DNA of 61,273 nt from a virus. A program made the position numbers and the translations under genes. Shown piece after piece: positions 1-9,167 of this stretch. Location: positions 1-61,273 of IMG/VR virus record IMGVR_UViG_3300033145_000471; one strand, given 5' to 3'. The notes beneath the pieces are model-generated. The model saw only the letters and a program-made list of their open reading frames with translations, made no database searches and was not told where the DNA came from. Every line of letters begins with the position of its first letter. Positions within the stretch are counted from its first letter, which is position 1.

Positions 1-123
1 CTCCTTCCCGCTCATCTTACATTTCAACACCGATACCCCCTATACCAGATCTGTTAAACAGGGGCGTTTCCAGATCTGGTATAGGGGGTATCGGTGTTGA
101 AATGTAAGATGTGCGGGAAGGAG
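1..123. repeat. 53-nt terminal inverted repeat with 17-nt loop
   Basis: Bases 1-53 are the reverse complement of 71-123 with a single mismatch; bases 54-70 form the loop. The right arm covers the ribosome-binding region and first codons of the HNH gene, so the left arm is an inverted copy of that gene start. It reaches the first base of the window exactly. A fold-back chimera at a contig end would look like this, and so would a hairpin or terminal structure; the sequence alone cannot decide. Confidence 0.9.
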
Positions 124-894
124 TTTCAGGGAAAGACCCGGGGCCGTCCGCCCCTATATTGCTCAAAGCATTGCCGTAACGGATACCGTGCCGCAAAGTA
201 CCGGAGAATGCACATCAGAAGTTGTAAATGGTGCAACAGTGAGTTTCATGCAAGCCCCAGACAGAGATTTTGTTCCCCCGCATGTGCCGGCAGATCGCGG
301 GCGCAAAAAAAGAAAGAGGAATCAAGGGCTGAAATTGAGGGCGGTTATAAAAAATGCCGCAGATGCAATATTCAAAAACCACTGAGCGAATTTTATCGCA
401 ACCAAACAAACAGTGCCGGCTATGACAGTTATTGTAAATCGTGCAAAAGAGAAATGTGGGCAAAAAAATATGGCGGGGGGCGGATAAAGCGCAACAATGA
501 GCGCCGGAATATATTAGAGAAAAGAAGAACAGCCGCCGACCCGCGCTACAAATTAAATAAAAACATAGGTCGCGCCATATGCGATTCACTGAGAGATAAC
601 CACGGTATTAGCAATAAGCGTGGGCGGAAATGGGAATCGCTTGTCGGCTTCACGCTGGATGAATTAAGGGCACACCTTGAAAAACAATTTGCCGACGGTA
701 TGTCATGGGATAATTACGGCGAATGGCACATTGACCACATTATCCCTATTGCGGCTCACAATTTCAGGTTACCCGAACACAGGGACTTTAAGCGTTGTTG
801 GTCTTTGTCAAATCTGCAACCGCTATGGGCCAAAGAAAATCACAGAAAACACGCCAAGATAAACGAACCATTCCAACCGAGCCTGATAATATAA
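94..894 (+). CDS. HNH endonuclease with zinc-finger N-terminus
   Basis: 266 aa. The first 110 residues carry several CxxC pairs (CKMC, CKWC, CRRC, CKSC) that suggest tandem zinc knuckles. The C-terminal third has an HNH core: WHIDHIIPI, then CWSLSNLQPL and a KENH motif, which would bind metal and cut DNA. The start is GTG at 94 (TTG at 97 is an alternative), behind a G-rich stretch at 83-87. It overlaps the small terminase by one base. HNH proteins beside terminase genes often support packaging or cos cutting in HK97-like phages; a free-standing homing nuclease is the alternative. Its 5' end lies in the inverted repeat, so the true upstream sequence may be missing. Confidence 0.85.
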   Translation: MLKCKMCGKEFQGKTRGRPPLYCSKHCRNGYRAAKYRRMHIRSCKWCNSEFHASPRQRFCSPACAGRSRAQKKKEESRAEIEGGYKKCRRCNIQKPLSEFYRNQTNSAGYDSYCKSCKREMWAKKYGGGRIKRNNERRNILEKRRTAADPRYKLNKNIGRAICDSLRDNHGISNKRGRKWESLVGFTLDELRAHLEKQFADGMSWDNYGEWHIDHIIPIAAHNFRLPEHRDFKRCWSLSNLQPLWAKENHRKHAKINEPFQPSLII

Positions 895-1355
895 TGCGCG
901 GACGCAAACCAAAGCCGACAAAGTTAAAAAAACTGGAAGGCGATATACACAAGGAGCGGTTCAACCCAAACGAGCCGGAACCCGATGTGTGTATTCCCGA
1001 CATACCCGATTGGATGAGCGCCGAGGCGAAACGAGAGTTCATGCGCATCGCACCGGAGCTAAAGGCACTCGGCATTCTCAGTAAAATCGACCGGGCGGCG
1101 CTTGTCGGTTATTGCCAGGCATGGGCGCGCTTCAAGGATGCCGAAGTGTTAATTCAGAAGAGCGGCTACATTATCACCACGGAAAAGGGCAACGAGATTC
1201 AGCATCCGGCGGTCGGCATCGCAAACAAGGCAATGGATGAAATGCGCAAGTTCCTTGTCGAGTTTGGCATGTCGCCGGCGAGCCGGCCAAAGGTATCGGC
1301 AAAGCCCAAAGAGAAAAAAGTAAACCCCATGGAAAAACTTTTGAAACTCGGCTGA
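894..1355 (+). CDS. terS: Terminase small subunit (P27-like)
   Basis: 153 aa from ATG 894, which overlaps the preceding stop as TAATG. The opening MRGRKPKPTKLKKLEGD is the usual start of P27-family small terminases. The protein should bind the packaging site and recruit the large subunit. A longer reading from 795 exists, but its extra 33 residues run inside the HNH gene and do not look like the family. The C-terminus is Lys/Pro rich. The large terminase starts one base after the stop. Confidence 0.85.
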   Translation: MRGRKPKPTKLKKLEGDIHKERFNPNEPEPDVCIPDIPDWMSAEAKREFMRIAPELKALGILSKIDRAALVGYCQAWARFKDAEVLIQKSGYIITTEKGNEIQHPAVGIANKAMDEMRKFLVEFGMSPASRPKVSAKPKEKKVNPMEKLLKLG

Positions 1356-1356
1356 T

Positions 1357-2973
1357 ATGATTAATGCGAAAGAATACAAAATCGAATGCGAGTCGAAAGG
1401 ACTTGTTTACAGCGAGGAGCGGGCGCAGCGCGTTGTTGATTTTATTAGCAATTTAACGCACACAAAAGGTAAATGGGCTGGCAGGCGGTTCCACCTGTTT
1501 GATTGGCAAGAAGAACTAATCAGAAAGCTGTTCGGGACATTAAAGCCGAACGGGAAGCGCACATATACAAAATGCTATGTCGAGATACCAAAGAAAAACG
1601 GGAAATCCGAACTGGCGGCGGCTATTGCATTGTATCTGCTGTTCGCCGACGACGAAATAGGAGCGGAAGTATACAGTGCGGCGGCAGATCGAGAGCAGGC
1701 GGCGATTGTATTCAATGTAGCCGCCCAAATGGTGCGAAACAACGAAACGCTGAACGGCATATGTAAAATTCTTGATTCGGTAAAAAGGATTGTATTCCAC
1801 CATACAGGCTCGTTTTATCACGTGCTTTCCGCCGACGTTAATACCAAGCACGGGTTCAATATACACGGCTGTATTTTTGATGAACTGCACGCGCAGCCAA
1901 AACGCGACTTATGGGACGTGCTGACGGAAGGAGCGGGTGACGCGAGAGAACAACCGCTGACGTTTGCGATCACTACGGCCGGTTACGACAGAAACTCAAT
2001 ATGTTGGGAAGTTCACGAATATGCCAAAAAGGTCAAAGAGGGAACGATAGAAGACAATAACTTTCTGCCCATAATCTATTCGCTCGACGAAAAAGAGGAT
2101 TGGGAGAAAGAGGAGAACTGGTACAGGGTTAATCCAAGCCTCGACAAAACGGTTGATGTCGAAAAAGTGAGAATCGCCCACAAAGAGGCAAGGGAAATAC
2201 CGGCAAAGCAAAACACGTTTCGCAGACTGAGGCTTAATCAATGGACACAACAGGAAAACCGGTATGTTGACATTGGAAAATGGAACGAACAGGCGGGCAA
2301 GGTCAATGAATTTGATTTGCGGGGAAGATCGTGTTGCGGCGGCCTTGACCTTTCGTCGGTAAGCGATATAACGGCGTGGGTGATGGTGTTCCCGTATAGC
2401 GACGATCCCGAAGAAGTTGACATACTGTGCCGGTTCTGGTGTCCCGAGTCGCGGCTTTATGACAAGCGTAACAAGTATGCGGATCAATACCAGGCGTGGG
2501 AAAAACAAGGGCACATGATGGCAACGCCCGGCGATGCGGTTGATTATCAATTTGTGAAAAAACAAGTAATGGACGATTGCGACAAATTCAATGTGCTTGG
2601 TCTAAACATCGATCGTTTGTTTCAGGGCTATCAAATAGCAATGGAAATCGAGAATGAAATTTTGGCAACACGATCAAGCAATGCGGAAGTCGCCGGTTTT
2701 GCAATGGGTCATAAATCATTTTCAATACCGATGAAGGAATTTGAGCGCCGATTTAAAGAGGGAAAGTTACATCATGGCGGCAACCCCGTATTACGGTGGA
2801 TGATTGATAATGTGGCAGTGAAACCAGATGTAAATGATAACCTGATGCCGGACAAGGCGCAATCGCAGGGGAAAATAGACGGTTTTGTGGCACTGGTTTT
2901 GGCTCTCGACATGGCATTGAGACACAAGGACACCGTGAGCATTTATGAGACCGAAGATATTGCGTTTATTTAG
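1357..2973 (+). CDS. terL: Terminase large subunit
   Basis: 538 aa packaging motor with ATPase and nuclease halves. The Walker A-like motif IPKKNGKS is at residues 77-84 and the Walker B-like FDELH at 174-178. The nuclease half begins around GGLDLS (Asp331), and KIDGF near the C-terminus (Asp508) fits another metal-binding acid. Length and motifs match the HK97/YmfN-type terminase family. It follows terS directly, and its 3' end overlaps a small membrane-protein gene. Confidence 0.95.
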   Translation: MINAKEYKIECESKGLVYSEERAQRVVDFISNLTHTKGKWAGRRFHLFDWQEELIRKLFGTLKPNGKRTYTKCYVEIPKKNGKSELAAAIALYLLFADDEIGAEVYSAAADREQAAIVFNVAAQMVRNNETLNGICKILDSVKRIVFHHTGSFYHVLSADVNTKHGFNIHGCIFDELHAQPKRDLWDVLTEGAGDAREQPLTFAITTAGYDRNSICWEVHEYAKKVKEGTIEDNNFLPIIYSLDEKEDWEKEENWYRVNPSLDKTVDVEKVRIAHKEAREIPAKQNTFRRLRLNQWTQQENRYVDIGKWNEQAGKVNEFDLRGRSCCGGLDLSSVSDITAWVMVFPYSDDPEEVDILCRFWCPESRLYDKRNKYADQYQAWEKQGHMMATPGDAVDYQFVKKQVMDDCDKFNVLGLNIDRLFQGYQIAMEIENEILATRSSNAEVAGFAMGHKSFSIPMKEFERRFKEGKLHHGGNPVLRWMIDNVAVKPDVNDNLMPDKAQSQGKIDGFVALVLALDMALRHKDTVSIYETEDIAFI

Positions 2974-3121
2974 GAAAATATTTGAGCCGAGTGTCGGTAA
3001 AGAGCTTGTTGTCATATTCGGCCTGCTCCTGATATTCGTCGGCCTGTCGCTGGAAGCGCTATGGATCGGCATATCGGTAACCGGGTTTTTGATAATATTG
3101 CTTGTAAGAACTTCCACATAG
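2945..3121 (+). CDS. Small membrane protein between terminase and portal
   Basis: 58 aa (MRPKILRLFR...). A basic, amphipathic start is followed by two hydrophobic stretches (about residues 21-40 and 42-54). It overlaps the end of terL by 29 bases in another frame and ends 13 bases before the portal start. Small membrane proteins sit at this position in many HK97-type phages, but no role can be assigned. Confidence 0.6.
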   Translation: MRPKILRLFRKIFEPSVGKELVVIFGLLLIFVGLSLEALWIGISVTGFLIILLVRTST

Positions 3122-3134
3122 ATCGAGGCAAACA

Positions 3135-5141
3135 ATGGGGCTTTTTGTTCCAAGTATAGAAAAGCGGGCATGGAGCGAACTTGACGACCGTTGGTATTAC
3201 CCGCTCTGGTCTCATCTCAAAACGGATTCCGGTGTTAAAATCAGCGAACACAGCGCGCTGGCGATAAGTGCGGTATTCGCCTGCATAAACGCCATCTCGC
3301 AGGACGTCGGGAAATTGCCGCTCCATTTCTACAAACGGAAGGCCAGCGACAACCGCGAAAAGGCAACTGAGCATTCGCTCTATAAAGTCCTGATGTACCG
3401 CCCGAATCCCGAGATGTCGGCAATTGAGTTCAAGCAGGTATTGACCGGCCACGTTCTCGGATGGGGCACAGCCTACGCGGAAATCGAATTTAATGGTGCG
3501 GGACAGGTGATCGGGCTTTGGCCGCTGCCGCCCGACAGGACCAAACCGAAGCGCACAGAAGGCGGCACGCTGTACTATGCCTATCGCTCCCCGTCCGGCG
3601 AGGAAATACCCATCAGTGCCGAAAGGATATTCAGGCTGCACGGGCTTGGCTTTAACGGCATATCGGGCTATTCTGTCATCGGCCTCGCGCGCGAAGGAAT
3701 CGGGCTTGCGAAGGCAACAGAGACGTTCGCCGCAAAATACTTCGGCAACGGCGCGATATCACCTTTACTTTTGACGCACCCGGGTAAATTAGGCGAAGAT
3801 GCCGTCGAGCGCATGAGAAGCAGTTGGGAGAAGGCGCACGGCGGACTCAACAACGCGCACCGGGTGGCGATACTGCAGGAAGGCGTCACGGTTGAGAAAA
3901 TCGGCATACCGCCGAATGATTCGCAGTTTCTTGAATCCCGCGAATTCAGCGTACCGGAGATCGCCCGGTTTTTCCGTATGCCGCTTCACAAGATTCAACA
4001 CCTGAAGGAAGCGACGTTCAATAACATCGAGCACCTGGCGCAAGAATATCTGTCCGATACGCTTGAATTTTGGCTGAAGAGCTGGGAGCAACAGGTATAC
4101 AACTCGCTCTTGACCGAAAAAGAACAGAAAAAGTATTATGCGGAGTTTTTAACCGACAGTATCCTTCGCGGCGACACCGAAACGCGGTACGAGGCGTATG
4201 CGAAGGCAATACAGAACGGATTTATGTCACCTGACGACGTGAGGCGCAAGGAAAACATGAATCCGCTGCCTGACGGCTCGGGCAAGCAATATTTCATCCC
4301 GATGAACCTCATTCCCGTAGACCAGGTGGATGCGTTCGCGGAAAGCGTGAAAAACAAGGCGAAAACGGCGAATAATGAGGATAAAACGGTAAAAACGCCG
4401 GGAATCATCGAAAAAAGGGCAAAAGGCATCATCATTGTTCGCAACCGTCTCAGAAACCGCTATTATGACCTGTTCCGCGACATTGCCGACCAGATAGTGA
4501 CCCGTGAGCATAACCAGATAACGAGATACGCCCAAAAATACCTCGGCGGGAACGATGTATCGTCGTTCGACGCATGGATTAATGATTACTACCAAAACAC
4601 TTTCCCGGATTTCATCAGCCGCAAGATGAAACCGATTATACGGACATACACCTCGGCCGTCGGGGATGTTGCGGCGCAGGAAATCGACCTTGACGTGGAC
4701 GACCTCGCCGACATGGACGAGTTCGTAAGTGGCTATGTCGATGTTTACGCTACTCGGCACATCGAATCATCCGTCGGGCAACTGCGGTCGCTGATTAAAG
4801 AGGATGTCGAGGACAAGCTGGATGAGATTTCGACCCGTGCCGATGAATGGCTTGAAAGGCGCCCCGACAAGATTGCGCTGAACGAGACGGTGCGGGCCGA
4901 GAGTGCGGCGGCAGCGACGATATTTCTTGCGAGCGGCTATAGGCTCCGGTGGCAGATTCAGGGCGCGACGACCTGCCCATACTGCAAGAGCCTGAACGGG
5001 ATGATTGTCGGCGGCAATGAGTTTTTCGTGAACGGCGGCAATGAAGTACAGCCGGAAGGACAGGAACCGATGATGGTAAGATACAACACCCGACATGCTC
5101 CACTACACGCCTCATGCGATTGTATCATAGTGGCGGCTTAA
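3135..5141 (+). CDS. Portal protein fused to MuF-like head morphogenesis domain
   Basis: 668 aa. Residues 1 to about 400 read as an HK97-family portal (SALAISAVFACINAISQDVGK, then PNPEMSAIEF and a conserved PEIARFFRMP segment); this forms the dodecameric DNA gate. A charged linker (KTANNEDKTVKTPG) leads to a second domain to the end, with CPYCKSLNG and a final HASCDC motif as in Mu F-like minor head proteins. The two functions are usually separate genes, so this is a natural fusion. Start ATG 3135 follows an AGGCAA stretch. Confidence 0.9.
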   Translation: MGLFVPSIEKRAWSELDDRWYYPLWSHLKTDSGVKISEHSALAISAVFACINAISQDVGKLPLHFYKRKASDNREKATEHSLYKVLMYRPNPEMSAIEFKQVLTGHVLGWGTAYAEIEFNGAGQVIGLWPLPPDRTKPKRTEGGTLYYAYRSPSGEEIPISAERIFRLHGLGFNGISGYSVIGLAREGIGLAKATETFAAKYFGNGAISPLLLTHPGKLGEDAVERMRSSWEKAHGGLNNAHRVAILQEGVTVEKIGIPPNDSQFLESREFSVPEIARFFRMPLHKIQHLKEATFNNIEHLAQEYLSDTLEFWLKSWEQQVYNSLLTEKEQKKYYAEFLTDSILRGDTETRYEAYAKAIQNGFMSPDDVRRKENMNPLPDGSGKQYFIPMNLIPVDQVDAFAESVKNKAKTANNEDKTVKTPGIIEKRAKGIIIVRNRLRNRYYDLFRDIADQIVTREHNQITRYAQKYLGGNDVSSFDAWINDYYQNTFPDFISRKMKPIIRTYTSAVGDVAAQEIDLDVDDLADMDEFVSGYVDVYATRHIESSVGQLRSLIKEDVEDKLDEISTRADEWLERRPDKIALNETVRAESAAAATIFLASGYRLRWQIQGATTCPYCKSLNGMIVGGNEFFVNGGNEVQPEGQEPMMVRYNTRHAPLHASCDCIIVAA

Positions 5142-5150
5142 AGGATAGCA

Positions 5151-5267
5151 ATGCCAGAAATCCGCTGTAAAAAATGTAACCGGTTACTAATGAAGGGCTG
5201 GATCGTGAAGGTCGAGATCAAGTGCCCGAAATGCCACAACATCATGATGTTCGAGGAAGAAAAATAA
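5151..5267 (+). CDS. com: Com-like zinc finger regulator
   Basis: 38 aa with two CxxC pairs (IRCKKC and IKCPKC) spaced as in the Mu Com family. Mu Com is an RNA-binding protein that activates translation of the adjacent mom gene. No mom-like gene is seen in the window. The next gene downstream is the prohead protease, reached through a structured leader at 5279-5358, so an RNA target close by is plausible but unproven. Confidence 0.75.
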   Translation: MPEIRCKKCNRLLMKGWIVKVEIKCPKCHNIMMFEEEK

Positions 5268-5278
5268 CACTGTAAGCT

Positions 5279-5358
5279 GAGCGGCGCGACCGCCCACGAC
5301 ATAGAGAGCTTTTCGAGAGCCGAGCGAGATAGGTTAATCCCTGTCCGCTCGGCTTTTC
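5279..5358 (+). terminator. Structured leader with terminator hairpin, copy A
   Basis: A first hairpin (GCGG-cgcga-CCGC, 5281-5293) is followed by an ATAGAGAGCT segment and a terminator-like stem, AGCCGAGCG (5318-5326) with CGCTCGGCT (5346-5354), then TTTT. The protease ribosome site and start come 10-20 bases later. The same order of elements recurs at 12692-12765. It may act as a partial terminator or an RNA-processing or translational control site. Confidence 0.75.
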
Positions 5359-5377
5359 GCATTTAAGGAGCGAGAAA

Positions 5378-6184
5378 ATGTCAGAAGAAATCGTGAAGGA
5401 TATACCCGTTGAAAATCTGGAACGCCGGTTTGTGCCGCTTGCTGAAATCGAACTCCGCGCCGGGGAAGGTGATACGCCGGTCATCGAAGGCTATGCGGCC
5501 GTGTTCAACAAATGGGGATCGGAAGCCTATGGTTTCCGCGAGAAGATCGCCCCCGGCGCTTTCAAGAAAACAATCAAGGGCGGCGATGTTCGGGCGCTTT
5601 TTAATCATGACCCTAATCACGTCCTCGGCCGCCAGAGCAACGGCACGCTCACGCTGAAGGAGGATGACAGGGGACTGTCGATGCATACGGATATCAACGC
5701 CGATGACCCCGACGCCATGAGCGTATACGCCAAAGTGAGGCGCGGCGACGTCAACGGGCAGTCGTTCGGATTCGTGGTGAGAGAAGAAGAATGGAAGTAT
5801 TTCGACGACGACACAAAACTGCCCGAACGCATCATCCGTGAAGTTGATCTGTTTGATGTCGGGCCGGTAACGTTCCCGTTCTATGAGCAGACCGACGTTA
5901 CGGTTGCCCTGCGGTCGCTCGAAAGAAACAGGCCGCAGAATGACGACGACGACAAAACGGATACCCGCGAATTACTGAACGCAATAGGATCATTGCCGGC
6001 AGAAAACCTCGCAGAGCTTCGAGACGCAATTAATACAAGACTCGAATCAATAAATCCCGGGACCGTGCCCACGCCGGCCCAGGACGATAACCCCGACGAC
6101 GAACCCACGCCCACGCTGGACGCCAGACGGATAGCGCAATTACGGCGCATATGGAACCGCAAACGCAAAACCGAAAAAGCATAA
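5378..6184 (+). CDS. Prohead protease (HK97 U35-type)
   Basis: 268 aa. The N-terminal 170 residues match the serine prohead protease: IEGYAAVFN, the LFNHDPNH segment with likely catalytic His77, and GDVNGQSFGF with Ser129. The enzyme cleaves scaffold and capsid delta domains during maturation. The last 90 residues are acidic and low complexity (DDDDKTDTRE, PTPAQDDNPDDEP) and may serve as scaffold. AAGGAGCGAG precedes the ATG. It lies just upstream of the capsid gene. Confidence 0.93.
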   Translation: MSEEIVKDIPVENLERRFVPLAEIELRAGEGDTPVIEGYAAVFNKWGSEAYGFREKIAPGAFKKTIKGGDVRALFNHDPNHVLGRQSNGTLTLKEDDRGLSMHTDINADDPDAMSVYAKVRRGDVNGQSFGFVVREEEWKYFDDDTKLPERIIREVDLFDVGPVTFPFYEQTDVTVALRSLERNRPQNDDDDKTDTRELLNAIGSLPAENLAELRDAINTRLESINPGTVPTPAQDDNPDDEPTPTLDARRIAQLRRIWNRKRKTEKA

Positions 6185-6195
6185 GGAATTTCAAA

Positions 6196-7560
6196 ATGAC
6201 TATAAGAGAAATTCGCGCAAAACGCGCCGAAATCAGCAAGGAACTCGACGAGCTTCTGGGGGAAGATACCCTGACGGAAGATCAGGAGGCTCGTTATAAA
6301 GAGCTTGACGAGGAATATGACAAGCTCACCAAGGACATCGAGCGGCGTGAAAAGCAGGAATCCCGCAAGACAGACCTCGCCGCGTCCACAGACGACCCGA
6401 ACAAGATCGACGTCGACGACGGATTCCGCAATGTCAATGTTGGCGCGGACAGGGAAGAGCAGAAACCGTTTACCGAGCTTCGCGAACAGTTGCAGGCGAT
6501 AGTCGATTTTGCCGTTCACGGGCGCTTTGATAAACGGCTTGGCAGGCTCGCCGCGTATAATGACGACAATTTCAACCCGATTCGCAGCAACGCCGAAATC
6601 AGGGCTGCAGGCTCCGGCTCCATCGAGGCTACGGGCGCTTATGGCGGCTTTCTTCTCGAAACCGAGGTCGCGGATGGCCTCCTGGGGCGCACGTATGATA
6701 ACAACCAGGTTATCAGCCGATGTACCCGCCGGACGCTCACATCCAACGCCACATCCATTGAACTGAAGGGTGTGGATGAGTCCAGCCGCGCAACAGGCTC
6801 GCGTTTTGGCGGTGTCAGGGCTTATTGGGCTGGCGAGCTTGACCAGATGACCAGTTCGCGACCGAAATTCTACAAGGTGAAATTGACGCCGGAGAAACTT
6901 ACCGGTTTGTATTTCGCCTCTGATGAAATTCTGCAGGACTCCGGTATTCTTGCCGCCGAGGTCAATGACATGTTCGAGGAGGAGTTCGCCTTCACCATTC
7001 AGGACGCCGTTGTCGAAGGCGACGGTTCCGGTAAGCCCCTCGGGGCGGTGAACTCCGGTTGCAAGGTCGAAGTCTCCGCCGTGTCCGGGCAGGGATCCAC
7101 GACCTTCATTTACGAGAACGTGACTAACATGTGGGCACGCATGTGGGCGCCCAGCCGGAAGAACGCCGTGTGGTTCATTAACCAGGACACCGAACCCCAG
7201 TTATATACCATGAGTCTGCCGGTCGGTACCGGCGGTGCCCCGGTATATCTCCCGCCGAATGGTGCTGCTGACGCGCCTTTCGGTCGTCTGTTCGGCCGTC
7301 CGGTTATTCCCATCGAGCAGTGCTCCACGCTCGGTACGGCTGGCGACATACTGCTCGCCGATTTCTCGCAGTATTACATCGTGGACAAGGGCGGCATCAA
7401 CGGCGCGTCCTCGATCCACCTGAAGTTCGATTTCAACCAGACGACAATTCGCTGGATTTATCGCGTTGACGGCCGTCCGAAATGGAAAGATGCGCTCACG
7501 CCATTCAAGGGATCGAACACTCTTTCCCCGATCGTGACGCTCAGCTCGACGCGTACCTGA
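6196..7560 (+). CDS. Major capsid protein (HK97 fold)
   Basis: 454 aa from ATG 6196 after AAGGA; an upstream ATG at 6151 lies inside the protease gene and has no good ribosome site. Residues 1-100 are a charged coiled coil (EISKELDELLGED...) typical of the delta/scaffold domain that the protease removes. The shell domain follows, with TGAYGGFLLETEVADGLL as a familiar opening and GDGSGKPLG in the A-domain region. Position directly after the protease supports the call. Confidence 0.95.
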   Translation: MTIREIRAKRAEISKELDELLGEDTLTEDQEARYKELDEEYDKLTKDIERREKQESRKTDLAASTDDPNKIDVDDGFRNVNVGADREEQKPFTELREQLQAIVDFAVHGRFDKRLGRLAAYNDDNFNPIRSNAEIRAAGSGSIEATGAYGGFLLETEVADGLLGRTYDNNQVISRCTRRTLTSNATSIELKGVDESSRATGSRFGGVRAYWAGELDQMTSSRPKFYKVKLTPEKLTGLYFASDEILQDSGILAAEVNDMFEEEFAFTIQDAVVEGDGSGKPLGAVNSGCKVEVSAVSGQGSTTFIYENVTNMWARMWAPSRKNAVWFINQDTEPQLYTMSLPVGTGGAPVYLPPNGAADAPFGRLFGRPVIPIEQCSTLGTAGDILLADFSQYYIVDKGGINGASSIHLKFDFNQTTIRWIYRVDGRPKWKDALTPFKGSNTLSPIVTLSSTRT

Positions 7561-7593
7561 TGAAGTTTAACGGAAAATTCGGAGGTATAGAAA

Positions 7594-8076
7594 ATGGGTA
7601 AGGTCTGTATTCCTGAACAGTATAAACTTGTTCACGCGATAGCTCCGCAGTCTACAACGGTTGCGATTACGGGCGACTATATCAGCCTCAAAGACGCCGA
7701 GAGAGTAACCATTATCGCGGATTTCAACAACACCGGCACCGGCAAGGCGACGTATGTCACGGTCTACGAGGCGACGTCCACGACCGGGGCAGGCGCGGCG
7801 GCTACGACCGGTAACACCTATAAGGGCTGGCGTAATGCCGGGACAACCAGCACGGACACGCTCAGTGCCCAGACGGATGCGTATCGGTTCGCCACCACCA
7901 CCGACGCGACGTATCAGCAGATTGTCATTCAGGTCGATCCGAGTGACTTGACGGTCGGCTATGACTGTCTGAATGTCAGGACGACCACGGGCGAAACCAG
8001 TAATAGCGTGTCGATCGATTACGTCGTGCACACGAAGTACCCGGCCGCGACGCCCCCGGCTGTAATCAGCAGCTAA
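7594..8076 (+). CDS. Putative capsid decoration or minor head protein
   Basis: 160 aa, Thr/Ala rich and predicted mostly beta by eye (TVAITGDYISL, VTVYEATSTTGAG). There is no recognisable enzymatic motif. GGAGG lies upstream of the start. Its place right after the capsid gene is typical of decoration or accessory head proteins; this is inferred from context only. Confidence 0.5.
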   Translation: MGKVCIPEQYKLVHAIAPQSTTVAITGDYISLKDAERVTIIADFNNTGTGKATYVTVYEATSTTGAGAAATTGNTYKGWRNAGTTSTDTLSAQTDAYRFATTTDATYQQIVIQVDPSDLTVGYDCLNVRTTTGETSNSVSIDYVVHTKYPAATPPAVISS

Positions 8077-8084
8077 GGAGTGAC

Positions 8085-8336
8085 ATGAACGTACAATTGA
8101 CAAAACCGCGTCTCGGGTACAGCAAAGGCGCCGAACTCGATCTTCACCCCGTATGGGCGCGGCGCATGTATCGTGCGAAAGAATGTAAGCCTGTCAATGA
8201 GCGGGATTTACCGTTTTTGACCGGCGAAACAGACCGCATCGAAACAGCGTCCGTCGAACCACGCGAGGAAAAGGCCGTCAAGGCGCAGAACACACCGCGA
8301 AAACCGAGAAGGCGGCGTAGAAAAACAACGAAGTAA
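8085..8336 (+). CDS. Small basic head-region protein
   Basis: 83 aa preceded by AAGGAG. The N-terminal half (YSKGAELDLHPVWARRMY) resembles short phage head-region proteins; the C-terminus is strongly basic (KPRRRRRKTTK) and could contact DNA. No family is recognised. Confidence 0.5.
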   Translation: MNVQLTKPRLGYSKGAELDLHPVWARRMYRAKECKPVNERDLPFLTGETDRIETASVEPREEKAVKAQNTPRKPRRRRRKTTK

Positions 8337-8340
8337 TTCC

Positions 8341-8417
8341 TGCGGGGCGGGACAGCCTGTAATATGGCGGTGCCGCCCCTGAAAAAAGCGTAACGGGACG
8401 CTTCAGCGCATGAAGCG
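8341..8417 (+). other. Intergenic hairpins upstream of the 8441 gene
   Basis: GGGGCGG (8344-8350) can pair with CCGCCCC (8373-8379), and CGCTTCA (8399-8405) with TGAAGCG (8411-8417). No U tract follows, so these look like RNA structural or processing elements rather than terminators. Confidence 0.5.
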
Positions 8418-8440
8418 CATCCGGTGAAAGGATAAACAAT

Positions 8441-9115
8441 ATGCCTGCTACTAAGATTAAATCCACATGGAGTTCCGGCAACCTGATTTTCAAGGAAAGC
8501 GTTGCCGCGAATGGCGGACAGATCATTTTCGGCACCACCGGCAGCGGCGGTCTTGACATGAAGCTGTACGGAACGACCGGCAGCGTGTATGCGCTGTGGG
8601 ACGAGTCGGCCAATACGCTGATATTCGAAGGCGCCGATATCCGCCTGAATGACAGCGATTTTCTGAAACTCGGCGATTCCACTGACGCGTCATTGGCGTG
8701 GGACGGCTCGAAAATCGCCCTCACCGCAGCCGCCGCATCGACGTTCCAGATCGGCAGCACCGGAACGAATATCAATCCCAGCATCAAGGGCACGTTGGCT
8801 GTGCTTAAAGCCGTGACCGCATCAAGCAACGTCAGTATCAGCGGTGACGTAAGCGTGGCGAACGGCAAGGCGATACAGGGGTCGTCCACGGCAAGCGAGT
8901 CATTTTCGCTGAAAGCCTATACCACGGGCCAGACGGATATTCTCGAAGTTCAGAACTCGACCGGCAACGGCAACTATAAACTCGGTTTCTTCGCCGCCAC
9001 GCCTACGTCGAAGGCCGGCTCGATCGCCGATGCCACAACCCTGACCAATGTGATAACGGCGTGTAATTCGATCAAAAGCGCATTGGTTTCACTCGGTTTC
9101 ATCGCGTCAACGTAA
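8441..9115 (+). CDS. Putative head fibre-like structural protein
   Basis: 224 aa rich in Gly, Ser, Thr and Ala with short beta-type repeats (GTTGSGGLDMKLYG, SNVSISGDVSVANGK). The C-terminus (ATTLTNVITACNSIKSALVSLG) looks like a short helical tail. This composition fits a fibrous decoration or head fibre protein. No catalytic motif is seen. GAAAGGA precedes the start. Confidence 0.5.
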   Translation: MPATKIKSTWSSGNLIFKESVAANGGQIIFGTTGSGGLDMKLYGTTGSVYALWDESANTLIFEGADIRLNDSDFLKLGDSTDASLAWDGSKIALTAAAASTFQIGSTGTNINPSIKGTLAVLKAVTASSNVSISGDVSVANGKAIQGSSTASESFSLKAYTTGQTDILEVQNSTGNGNYKLGFFAATPTSKAGSIADATTLTNVITACNSIKSALVSLGFIAST

Positions 9116-9124
9116 CGCAATAAA

Positions 9125-9149
9125 GGCGGGGCGTTAACAGCGTCCCGCC
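9125..9149 (+). other. Hairpin between 8441 and 9168 genes
   Basis: GGCGGGGCG pairs with CGTCCCGCC (one G-U) around a 7-base loop. An A-rich stretch and then the next start codon follow; there is no U tract on the plus strand. Likely an mRNA structural element. Confidence 0.55.
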
Positions 9150-9167
9150 ACAAAAACACGAGGTAGT

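Noticed and set aside
5151-6184. com-mom DNA modification operon as in Mu
   Set aside because: The gene after the Com-like protein is the prohead protease; no Mom-like acetyltransferase was found.
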